A program made the position numbers and the translations under genes. DNA of 35,846 nt from Elusimicrobia bacterium CG_4_9_14_3_um_filter_62_55. GTDB lineage: Bacteria > Elusimicrobiota > Elusimicrobia > UBA1565. The stretch covers positions 1 to 35,846 of the forward strand of contig PFUL01000145.1 in assembly GCA_002790095.1 (NCBI GenBank), given 5' to 3'. This document shows positions 5,908 to 12,641 of the stretch, piece by piece (positions within the stretch are counted from its first letter, which is position 1; each line of letters begins with the position of its first letter). Below the pieces are notes generated by a model, which was not told the DNA's origin, made no database searches, and saw only the letters and a program-made list of their open reading frames with translations.

Positions 5908-6203
5908 GCGGCGAATTCACGCGCTTCGTGATTTTGCTCTCGCACGCCGGGAAGCCGATGACCGAGGCGGTGATCCGCGCCCACGTGGCGCATCTCAAGC
6001 GCCTCAACGACGAGGGCCGGCTCGTGCTCTGCGGCCCGTTCAAGGATTTCAAGGGCGGCATGGTCGTCGTCAAAGCGGACTCCTACGAGGAAGCGAAGGC
6101 GATCGCCGAAGCCGATCCCTTCGTGAAGGAGGGCGTCGAAACCTACGAACTGCGCACCTGGGAACTCTCCTGCCGTGAAAACAACCACATGGGGATGGGC
6201 TGA
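5904..6203 (+). CDS. YciI-family protein
   Basis: A 99-residue protein of the YCII-related superfamily, a small dimeric alpha-beta barrel fold. Visible features are an N-terminal strand FTRFVILLSHAGKP, the helix VIRAHVAHLKRLNDEGRLVLCGPF with the conserved His (residue 29) and GPF turn, GGMVVVKADSYEEAKAIAEADPF, and a C-terminal strand (ETYELRTWEL). Its ATG overlaps the caspase stop. Family members are catalytic or binding modules of mostly unknown substrate. Its link to the caspase is by position only. Confidence 0.9.
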   Translation: MSGEFTRFVILLSHAGKPMTEAVIRAHVAHLKRLNDEGRLVLCGPFKDFKGGMVVVKADSYEEAKAIAEADPFVKEGVETYELRTWELSCRENNHMGMG

Positions 6204-6249
6204 TCCGCCGCGCCCGGAAAGCGCGGAATCTTTTGCTAAGGTGACCCGC

Positions 6250-7572
6250 GTGTGCGACAGAACCCGCCGGCAGTGGATCGTGCTCGGTTCGATGTACGCG
6301 GGCTACGGCGCGATGATGGTCTGCCGCCAGATGGTGACCATACTCAGTCCCGCGATGCTCGCCGACCCTTCGCTGGGACTGACGAAAACCAACCTCGGCG
6401 ATTTCGCCGCCTACGGGACGATCGGAGCGCTGGTCGGAAAGCTCATCTGGGGACCTCTCGGAGACCGGATCGGCGGTCGTAAAACCTTTCTGCTCGGAAT
6501 CCTGCTCTCGGCCGTTCTGGTCGCCGCGTTCGGCCTCTCGCCGGGAGTCGCCGCGTTCACCGTTTGCAGCTTCCTTCTATACGGCGCGAAATCGGCCGGC
6601 TGGCCGGGCATGGCCAAATTGGTCGAGGAATGGTTCCACCCGCAAAAATACGGGCGGGTCTGGGGCATTCTCTCCACGAGTTCGCGCGCCAGCGTGGTCG
6701 TCGGCACGCTGTTCTTCGGGTGGCTGCTCGGCCGTTACCCGTGGCGGGCGGTCGCGTTCTCCGCGACCGGAACCGCGCTGCTGATCCTCGCGCTCTGCTG
6801 GGTTACTCTGGGGGAAAAACCCGAGGATCCCGGTTTTCTCGAAGCCGACGCGGAGGCGTCCGGCGACGCGGAACACGACGAGGAATCGGCGCGCGCGTTG
6901 GACAACAAACTCCATCACCCCCTTAACGGCACGTCCTTGCCCGCCGCACTTTGGGCTTTCGCGAACAGCGGCCGGTGCTGGTTGATCGTCGCCATGCTGA
7001 TGGCGCTGACCTGCATGATGGCGTTTCTGGATTTCGTTCCGGTTTACCTGATGGAGGTGTTCGGCCTGACGCCGTCCCGGGCGGCGATGGCCTCCTCGGT
7101 GTTCCCGATCGGTTCCTTGACCGGCCTGCTCGCCGCCGTCGCCTTCTACGACCGGTTTTCAAAGAAAGGTTTAAGGCGCGTTCTGACGATCGCGCTGATC
7201 CTCTCGACCGCCTGCGTCGTCGCGCTTCAAGTACTCCCGCGGCTTGGACTCGGACCGGACTCGAATTTCGCCGCCGCCTTGGCGTTGATCCTGATCTTCG
7301 GGGCGATGATCTCGCCGGCCTACTACATCCCGATGAGCGTCTTCTCCATCGAGTTCGGCGGCCCGCATTCGGCGACCTTGATCTGCCTCATCGACGCGTT
7401 CGGCTTCGCGGCCAGCGCCTCGTTCGGCTTTGTCGGGGGCCGCTTGGCCGACGGCGCCGGAGGCTGGTTCAGCTTCATGACGATGCTGGTCGCCGTGTCG
7501 ATCACCGGGACCCTGACGGTTTGGGGCTTCCTGCACGCCGACTACAAGGCTTCCCGGCCCCCGAACGCCTAG
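6250..7572 (+). CDS. MFS transporter, organophosphate:phosphate antiporter-like
   Basis: A twelve-helix MFS permease of about 440 residues. TM1 carries YAGYGAMMVCRQ, resembling the Y-x-x-Y…R of GlpT/UhpT, whose Arg binds phosphate. The loop after TM2 has the MFS signature GPLGDRIGGRK. A charged, Glu-rich cytoplasmic loop (EADAEASGDAEHDEESA) splits the two six-helix halves, and the C-half holds FGLTPSRAAMASSVFPIGSL. The frame opens with GTG at 6175 inside yciI, but GTGs at 6241 and 6250 are closer to TM1. A TGC-TAAGGT element (6234-6242) ending 7 nt before 6250 favours that start. The substrate is likely a phosphorylated or anionic metabolite, but this is not certain. Confidence 0.82.
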   Translation: MCDRTRRQWIVLGSMYAGYGAMMVCRQMVTILSPAMLADPSLGLTKTNLGDFAAYGTIGALVGKLIWGPLGDRIGGRKTFLLGILLSAVLVAAFGLSPGVAAFTVCSFLLYGAKSAGWPGMAKLVEEWFHPQKYGRVWGILSTSSRASVVVGTLFFGWLLGRYPWRAVAFSATGTALLILALCWVTLGEKPEDPGFLEADAEASGDAEHDEESARALDNKLHHPLNGTSLPAALWAFANSGRCWLIVAMLMALTCMMAFLDFVPVYLMEVFGLTPSRAAMASSVFPIGSLTGLLAAVAFYDRFSKKGLRRVLTIALILSTACVVALQVLPRLGLGPDSNFAAALALILIFGAMISPAYYIPMSVFSIEFGGPHSATLICLIDAFGFAASASFGFVGGRLADGAGGWFSFMTMLVAVSITGTLTVWGFLHADYKASRPPNA

Positions 7573-7652
7573 GACCTTCCGGCCGGTGCCGCGGGCATTT
7601 TGCCGCCCCGCGCACTCCCCGATGGCCCCTACCGTCGAAGGCCGCGACGGGC

Positions 7653-7658
7653 TACAAT
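7653..7658 (+). promoter_or_regulatory. -10 box of the phosphoesterase gene, leaderless type
   Basis: TACAAT ends 7 nt before the ATG at 7666. An in-frame ATG at 7657 lies inside the hexamer and so cannot be transcribed from this promoter, which supports 7666 as the start. Confidence 0.45.
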
Positions 7659-7665
7659 GGTGAGG

Positions 7666-8679
7666 ATGACGGTGTTAAAGCCTCTGCTCGTTTTGGCGCT
7701 TCTCGCGTCGAGCCCCGGTTCCGGGGCGGGACTTGGGGCCGGGTCGCAGCTTCGAGAAATCGCGGCGGGCTTGGGTGTGGACTCCCCTCCCGCTCCGCCG
7801 GCGACGGTGGGAAAGCCGACGTCGAGCCCTTGGTCGCGCGAGGCGCAGCTTAGGGGGCTTCCCCGCCTTGCCGATCCCGACGCGACGGTGCGCTTCGTCG
7901 TGCTCGGCGACATCGAGCCGGGCCGCTTCTGGTTCACACGCGCCTTTCCCCCGAAGAAAAACGCCTTCGAACGGCAGTTGGCCGCGCTGCAGCGCGAAGA
8001 ACCGGCCTTCGTGCTTCAACTCGGAGACACCGTCAGCCGCGGCACCGACGCAAACTTTGCCGAACTCGAGGAGAAGCTCGAGCGCGTCGCCTATCGCCCG
8101 TTCTTCCCGGTCGTCGGGAATCACGATCGTCCCCGGACCCACGGGCATTCGGACAAGAGCCTCTTCAACGGCATGTTCGGCGACGGGGATTTCCATTTCG
8201 ACCTAGGCGGCTGCCGCTTCATCCTGATGGACAATTCGAATTGGGAACTGACGTCCGCCCAACTCGCGTGGCTTGAACGCGCGCTGGACACGCCGCGTCG
8301 GAAGATCGTCGCAATGCACATTCCCCCGTCGTACCTCCGCGGACGCTTCGCCAAACCCAAGCGCGAACCGAAAGAGGCTTCGCTGAAGGTCAAGGAAAGC
8401 GTCGGATGGTTCACCGAGGGCGCGATTGAATTGGCCGCGTTGATGACCCGCTACCGGGTCGACCGCGTCTACTTCGGGCATCTGCACACCTTGGCCTACG
8501 CCGACTACGGCGGCGTCCGCTACGTCATATCGGGCGGCGGCGGGTCGCCGTTGTACCGCGCCCCTGGGATTCCGGGCACCAAAACCTCCCACTACATCGT
8601 CGTCGAAGCGGGTCCAGCCGGAATCACGGAACGCATCGAAACGATGCGGGGAAAATCGCTGACCTTTCTCAAACCGTAA
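7666..8679 (+). CDS. Secreted calcineurin-like metallophosphoesterase
   Basis: A 337-residue phosphoesterase with an N-terminal signal peptide (hydrophobic to about residue 14, Gly/Ala-rich to 26), so it is probably periplasmic. The metal-binding motifs appear in order: GDIEPG (Asp82), LGDTVSRG (Asp121), GNHD (Asn152/His153), AMHIPPS and FGHLH. The first motif is normally D-x-H, and here the His is replaced (D-I-E), so one metal ligand differs or is supplied by Glu84. A linker (residues 30-70) separates the signal from the domain. Substrate unknown; candidates are phosphodiesters or phosphomonoesters. It follows the OPA-type transporter on the same strand with a 93-nt gap and its own promoter. 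Confidence 0.88.
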   Translation: MTVLKPLLVLALLASSPGSGAGLGAGSQLREIAAGLGVDSPPAPPATVGKPTSSPWSREAQLRGLPRLADPDATVRFVVLGDIEPGRFWFTRAFPPKKNAFERQLAALQREEPAFVLQLGDTVSRGTDANFAELEEKLERVAYRPFFPVVGNHDRPRTHGHSDKSLFNGMFGDGDFHFDLGGCRFILMDNSNWELTSAQLAWLERALDTPRRKIVAMHIPPSYLRGRFAKPKREPKEASLKVKESVGWFTEGAIELAALMTRYRVDRVYFGHLHTLAYADYGGVRYVISGGGGSPLYRAPGIPGTKTSHYIVVEAGPAGITERIETMRGKSLTFLKP

Positions 8680-8703
8680 CCCGTCCTTTCCCGGAACGCG
8701 GAA

Positions 8704-8712
8704 TGCTAGAAT
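8704..8712 (+). promoter_or_regulatory. Extended -10 promoter, leaderless type
   Basis: TGC-TAGAAT ends 5 nt before the ATG at 8718. There is no Shine-Dalgarno. An upstream in-frame start at 8703 would precede the promoter and is rejected. Confidence 0.5.
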
Positions 8713-8717
8713 CCGGC

Positions 8718-9446
8718 ATGCTGACTTTCGTCCTGCTCGGTCTGCTGGCGGCGTCCCCCTCCCAGGCCCAAGCCTGGAAACGCCTTTTCAAAACCCCGGC
8801 GGCGTCCCGGACGGCCTCCTGTCCTCGCGTGCGTCCGGTCATCGCGGGAGGGACGCAAGGCTACGCCGACTCGCTCAATTCGGGTCTCTGCTTCGTGTCG
8901 ATCAGCCCCACCGACACGACGGGCCTGATTTACCGCAACTACGGCATCTTCAGCGACGGAATGCTGCTGGTGTTCAATTCCTTCGGCGACAGCGAGGACA
9001 CCGCGAAGGATACCGGCGCACGCGAGTTCTATTTCTTCCCCCGCGCCCAGGTCCCGGCCCTCTCGATCGATGCGGGAGGGCCCTCGGTCTCCGTGCGGAT
9101 GGCAGACGGGGGGCTGTTGTCCTTCGACCCCGCGACCGCGCAGCCGAACGCAGCCGAACGCGGGTCGGTGTCCGTCGCGCCGCGCCTCGACCGGGGAAAC
9201 CGCGGCGGCCTCGAATTCCCGTCTTACTCGGGCCTGATGCTCGACGTCGGATTCCGGATGGGAGAGCTTCCTTCCGGGCGGCCCAGCGCGGAGTCGTCGT
9301 TTCGCGACGCCAACGGGCGGCTTTGCGCGGTAAAAAACAGCGAGGTCTTCGCGTACGCGAACGGCGAGCGGAGCTTCCGCTTCGACGACCCTGGATTGAA
9401 GGCCTTCCTTAAGACGCGCTGTCCGTCCCTTTCAGTTTACTTCTGA
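8718..9446 (+). CDS. Secreted protein of unknown function (242 aa)
   Basis: The ATG at 8718 opens a signal peptide (MLTFVLLGLLAASPSQAQA, cleavage near residue 19). The mature part has four cysteines (SCPRVRP, GLCFVS, RLCAVK, TRCPSL), which suggests two disulfides in an exported domain. Motifs such as YRNYGIFSDGMLLVFNSFGDSE and EFYFFPRA suggest a beta-sandwich or jelly-roll. A 10-bp direct repeat (9139-9158) lies in a loop-coding stretch (QPNAAERG). I do not recognise the family. Confidence 0.7.
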   Translation: MLTFVLLGLLAASPSQAQAWKRLFKTPAASRTASCPRVRPVIAGGTQGYADSLNSGLCFVSISPTDTTGLIYRNYGIFSDGMLLVFNSFGDSEDTAKDTGAREFYFFPRAQVPALSIDAGGPSVSVRMADGGLLSFDPATAQPNAAERGSVSVAPRLDRGNRGGLEFPSYSGLMLDVGFRMGELPSGRPSAESSFRDANGRLCAVKNSEVFAYANGERSFRFDDPGLKAFLKTRCPSLSVYF

Positions 9447-9475
9447 TATCGGTTTTCCCTTTTGCGGCTCGCCTA

Positions 9476-9504
9476 TGGACCGGCGCCTTATTTATATGTA
9501 CACT
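9476..9504 (+). promoter_or_regulatory. brnT promoter, leaderless type
   Basis: TGGACC (9476-9481), a 17-nt spacer and TACACT (9499-9504) end 6 nt before the brnT ATG at 9511. This is the same -10 sequence and same spacing as the RHH-RelE module at 2813. Confidence 0.6.
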
Positions 9505-9512
9505 GTACATAT
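9494..9512. promoter_or_regulatory. BrnTA operator
   Basis: A perfect 9-bp inverted repeat ATATGTACA-C-TGTACATAT covers the -10 box and the first two bases of the start codon. A protein bound here would block RNA polymerase. BrnA is the expected DNA-binding partner, as in other brnTA operons. Confidence 0.75.
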
Positions 9513-9795
9513 GTCAGGACTGAGCGTCGAATGGGATGCCGGGAAAAGCCGCGCGAATGCTAAGAAGCACGGCATCACATTCGAGGAGGCTCAGACCGTC
9601 TTTCTTGATGAAAACGCGGTGAGATTCTATGACCCCGACCACTCTCAGGAAGAGGATCGCTTCATTCTCCTCGGGATGAGTTTCCGCCTCCGCGTGCTCG
9701 TCGTATGTCATTGCCTGCGGGAGTCGGATTCCGTCATACGGATCATCTCCGCTCGAAAGGCGGATAAACGCGAGGCCAAGCCGTACTGGAGGTAA
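9511..9795 (+). CDS. brnT: BrnT-family toxin
   Basis: A 94-residue BrnT toxin with a RelE-like ribonuclease fold. It shows the family pattern VEWDAGKSRANAKKHGITFEEAQTVFLDE, then DPDHSQEEDRFILLGMSFRLRVLVVCHC and the C-terminal IRIISARKADKREAKPY, where the basic RISARKA segment is the active-site strand. The ATG at 9511 fits both family length and promoter; the frame also opens at 9475. It is followed after 4 nt by the antitoxin, the usual toxin-first order. Confidence 0.93.
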   Translation: MSGLSVEWDAGKSRANAKKHGITFEEAQTVFLDENAVRFYDPDHSQEEDRFILLGMSFRLRVLVVCHCLRESDSVIRIISARKADKREAKPYWR

Positions 9796-9799
9796 AACC

Positions 9800-10018
9800 A
9801 TGAGGGATCATTACGACTTTGGGAAAATGAAGGGCGAAAAGAACCCCTATGCTTCTCGCCTCAAGCAATCGATCACCATTCGCCTTGATAAGGGAACCGT
9901 TTCCTATTTCAAGGGCTTGGCGGCCGAGGTCGGGATGCCGTATCAGAATCTCATCAATCTCTACCTGAGAGACTGCGCTGTTCATCATAAACGATTGGCC
10001 ATGAAATGGTCCGCCTAA
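9800..10018 (+). CDS. brnA: BrnA-family antitoxin (RHH)
   Basis: A 72-residue antitoxin. The N-terminus has the BrnA signature DFGKMKGEKNPYASRLKQ. A ribbon-helix-helix domain follows (SITIRLDKGTVSYFKGLAAEVGMPYQNLINLYLRDCA), with a short C-terminal tail (KRLAMKWSA). A strong TGGAGGT (9787-9793) sits 6 nt before the ATG, in contrast to the leaderless toxin. This could keep antitoxin synthesis above toxin synthesis. BrnA normally binds the operon's operator, here 9494-9512. Confidence 0.93.
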   Translation: MRDHYDFGKMKGEKNPYASRLKQSITIRLDKGTVSYFKGLAAEVGMPYQNLINLYLRDCAVHHKRLAMKWSA

Positions 10019-10143
10019 ACACGGCCGACGCCCCCTGACCCCCGTCATGCCGCACCCTGACCTCCGCCGTAGGCCGTTCGGACCCTTTTGAAGCAGGTTG
10101 TTGGGCTTTGGCGGGCCTGGGAAAATCGGGCCATCCTGGAAGC

Positions 10144-11181
10144 ATGAACGGGTGGTGGATTCTAGCGGCGGCTCTCCTTCTTTTCCCGGCGACCGGCAGC
10201 GCCGAAAGCGCGGGAACCGTGCGAATCCGGATCACGCTCCCCGAGACCCTCGACCCCCAAACCCAGGAACGCCTGAAGGCCAGCGACGCCGCCGTCTCTT
10301 TGCTGCTCGCTCCCGGAACGCCCGCGGCGCAGAAGGGAAGCTATGAACGCCTCAGCCCCGAAGGCTTTAACCCCCGGCTCTCCGACAAGGAGCGCACGGG
10401 TTTAATAAAGGAACTCCGCGCAATCTGGGGAGACCGCTTCTCGCTTCAAGCGTATGCGAGCAAGGCTCAGGCCTCCGCGGCGAAGGCCGCCGCTCCCCGC
10501 GACGCGTCCCCCCGCGTCAACGCCGCGTTGGAGCGGAAAAAGATCGCCGCGGCGCTCGATGTCGGGGCCACGCGGACCCGCCAAAACCTGTATTACGACA
10601 ACGCCCGCGGAGCTTCCGCGGTCGCCGGCGCTCCGGTCCGGGCTGAATTCAAAGCCGCCGAGGCCCCCGCGCAAATCTCCGCGCAGAAAGGGCTCAAAAC
10701 CAACACCCCCCCGGCCCCCGCCCGCAAGAACGGAAAGGAACCGATTAAACTGGGCCGGGTCGCGCTGGAAACGGTAAAGGGAGCCGGCGACGTCGTACGC
10801 GGGCTGTTCAGTTGGCGCGGATTGGCGACCGCCGCCGCCGCGGTCGCGATCGTAACCGTCGCCCCGGTCGCCGTGTACGGCTTTCTCGCGCTTGGCGCCG
10901 CAGTCGGCGGCTACACCATCGGCAAGGCGATCTACAACGGCGTGAAAGGCTACCGCGAAGGAAACGCCGAAGAGGTCTACGCGGCCTCGCGCGAGTTCGG
11001 ACAAGGCGCCTTGACCTTGGGGTTGTCGCTCTACGGCGCGCGGCACGCCCCGAAAAGCCTCCGCCCCCATTTCCCGAAGCCCCATGAATACAAAGCCCTC
11101 CTCTCCTCCTGCGACGACGAGGCGATCGTGATCACCTCGCTGCTGCAAAAACTGCGCGGAAAAACCGCCGCGGCGCATTGA
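10144..11181 (+). CDS. Exported or membrane protein with glycine-rich hydrophobic hairpin (345 aa)
   Basis: The ATG at 10144 (GGAAG upstream) opens a signal peptide ending near TGSAESAG (residue about 20). Residues 21-110 are a polar domain with IRITLPETLDPQTQERLKASDAAVSLLLAPG. Residues 110-210 are Ala/Pro/Lys-rich and probably disordered. Two adjacent hydrophobic stretches (about 230-275) include LGAAVGGYTIGKAIYNGVKGY, with glycine-zipper spacing. The C-terminal 60 residues are soluble. The layout (export signal, disordered linker, glycine-rich membrane hairpin) resembles proteins that insert in membranes, but there is no homology I recognise. The gene lies between BrnTA and the helicase. 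Confidence 0.65.
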   Translation: MNGWWILAAALLLFPATGSAESAGTVRIRITLPETLDPQTQERLKASDAAVSLLLAPGTPAAQKGSYERLSPEGFNPRLSDKERTGLIKELRAIWGDRFSLQAYASKAQASAAKAAAPRDASPRVNAALERKKIAAALDVGATRTRQNLYYDNARGASAVAGAPVRAEFKAAEAPAQISAQKGLKTNTPPAPARKNGKEPIKLGRVALETVKGAGDVVRGLFSWRGLATAAAAVAIVTVAPVAVYGFLALGAAVGGYTIGKAIYNGVKGYREGNAEEVYAASREFGQGALTLGLSLYGARHAPKSLRPHFPKPHEYKALLSSCDDEAIVITSLLQKLRGKTAAAH

Positions 11182-11205
11182 CTGGCGCAGCGCCCCCTAT
11201 ACGAC

Positions 11206-11211
11206 TATCAT
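11206..11211 (+). promoter_or_regulatory. -10 box of the helicase gene, leaderless type
   Basis: TATCAT ends 6 nt before the ATC at 11218, the same spacing as other leaderless promoters in the window. The -35 region (TGGCGC at 17 nt) is poor. Confidence 0.38.
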
Positions 11212-11217
11212 AGAGGG

Positions 11218-12444
11218 ATCAAAAACACATTCGAAGCCTTAGGCTTATCCAAGGAATTATGCCGGGCCGTGGCCGATAAAGGCTATACCCGGCCGACGCC
11301 GATCCAGGCGCAGTCCATCCCCGCGATTCTGGAAGGACGAGACATTTTCGGAGGCGCGCAAACGGGAACCGGGAAGACGGCCGGCTTCACCCTCCCCCTC
11401 TTGCAGCTCAACGCCGAACGCGCGGGCGACGGCAAGCGGCGCATTCGCTCGTTGATTCTCGTTCCCACGCGAGAACTCGCGGCGCAGGTCTCCGAAAGCG
11501 TCCGCCGCTACGGCGCGCATTTGCCCCTGAAATCGGCGACCGTGGCCGGCGGCATCCCCATGCGCTTTCAGTTCAGAGCGATCGAGGGCGGCGTGGACAT
11601 TTTGATCGCGACTCCCGGGCGGCTGCTGGACCTGCTCAAACGCAAGAGCATTTCCCTCAAGCATTTGAACGTGCTGGTGCTCGACGAGGCCGACCGGATG
11701 CTGGACATGGGATTCATGCCCGACATCCGCGAGATCTTAACGCATGTCGGTCCGGAGCGGCAGACCTTGATGTTCTCCGCGACCACGCCCAAACCCATCG
11801 AGACTCTGGCGCGCACGATCCTCAATGACCCGCTCCGGGTGCAGGTCGGCGAGGAAAACCAGGTCCCCGAAAACATCTCCCATGTCGTCTACTTCGTTTC
11901 CCGCAGGAACAAGCCCGAAGCGCTCGTAAAGCTCTTCAAGGAAGGACGGTGGGGCCAGGTTCTGATCTTCACCCGGACGAAACTCGACGCGGATTCCCTG
12001 AAAGACACTTTGATGGAGCGCGGACTAAGCTCCAAGGTGATTCACGGCGGCAAGCCGCAAACCGTGCGCACGACGACGCTCAAGAATTTTAAAACAGGAA
12101 AAATCAAAATCCTGATCGCGACCGATGTGGCCGCCCGGGGCCTCGATATCGACCAGCTGCCGCATGTGGTCAATTTCGAACTCCCGCAGTCTCCCGACGA
12201 TTACGTACACCGCATCGGCCGCACGGGACGCGCGGGGAACAAGGGAACCGCCGTTTCCTTGGTCTCCCAAAACGAACGGCACAGCCTCGCGCGCATCGAA
12301 AAGCACATCAAGAAATCGTTTCTGCGGGAAAAAATCAAAGGATTCGAAGAATTCGCCGCGCCCCATAAAGGCGCCGGCAAGTGGCGACGCTCGAAGCGAA
12401 AAAAATTCGATCCGTTCAAAGGCGCGATCGCTAAAAAGCGCTAA
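11218..12444 (+). CDS. DEAD-box RNA helicase (RhlE-like), apparent ATC start
   Basis: An ATP-dependent RNA helicase with all core motifs: Q motif GYTRPTPIQ, motif I AQTGTGKT, Ia [24 protein letters not shown], then in the second RecA domain [20 protein letters not shown] and HRIGRTGR. The basic tail ([13 protein letters not shown]) suits RNA binding. The family N-terminus (M-x-F-x-x-LGLS) is encoded upstream of the GTG at 11269 as [23 protein letters not shown], whose first codon is ATC at 11218. No ATG, GTG or TTG lies in frame between the previous gene's stop and 11269. From ATC the protein has 408 residues. Its stop overlaps the convergent copA stop, with no terminator between. Likely roles are rRNA maturation or mRNA decay. 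Confidence 0.88.
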   Translation: MKNTFEALGLSKELCRAVADKGYTRPTPIQAQSIPAILEGRDIFGGAQTGTGKTAGFTLPLLQLNAERAGDGKRRIRSLILVPTRELAAQVSESVRRYGAHLPLKSATVAGGIPMRFQFRAIEGGVDILIATPGRLLDLLKRKSISLKHLNVLVLDEADRMLDMGFMPDIREILTHVGPERQTLMFSATTPKPIETLARTILNDPLRVQVGEENQVPENISHVVYFVSRRNKPEALVKLFKEGRWGQVLIFTRTKLDADSLKDTLMERGLSSKVIHGGKPQTVRTTTLKNFKTGKIKILIATDVAARGLDIDQLPHVVNFELPQSPDDYVHRIGRTGRAGNKGTAVSLVSQNERHSLARIEKHIKKSFLREKIKGFEEFAAPHKGAGKWRRSKRKKFDPFKGAIAKKR

Positions 12445-12641
12445 ACCGCTTTATACCCCGCTTTCTCCACCGCCGCCCGCAGCGCCGCTGGATCCACGCC
12501 ATCGCGAGATTCGATCACGGCCGTACCGCCCTCTAGAGATACGTCGACCTTCGTCACGCCCTGCACGCCCTGCAGCGCTTCGGTCGCGTGGCGTACGCAG
12601 TTCTGGCAGGTCATCCCCTCGATCTTGAGATTCGTGATCAT
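12441..12641 (-). CDS. copZ: CopZ-like copper chaperone from an internal start within copA
   Basis: The ATG at 12641 ([19 protein letters not shown]) is preceded at 7 nt by AGGAGGG (12655-12649), one of the strongest Shine-Dalgarno sequences here. It would yield a 66-residue ferredoxin-like domain with the Cys pair CxxC, the normal size and sequence of a free CopZ. It shares the frame and stop codon with copA. I infer that copZ was a separate gene whose upstream copA stop was lost. Independent translation is likely but not shown. Confidence 0.6.
   Translation of the reverse strand: MITNLKIEGMTCQNCVRHATEALQGVQGVTKVDVSLEGGTAVIESRDGVDPAALRAAVEKAGYKAV

Noticed and set aside
9139-9158. Tandem 10-bp repeat inside a secreted gene
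   Set aside because: Only two units, in a loop-coding stretch; likely chance slippage.
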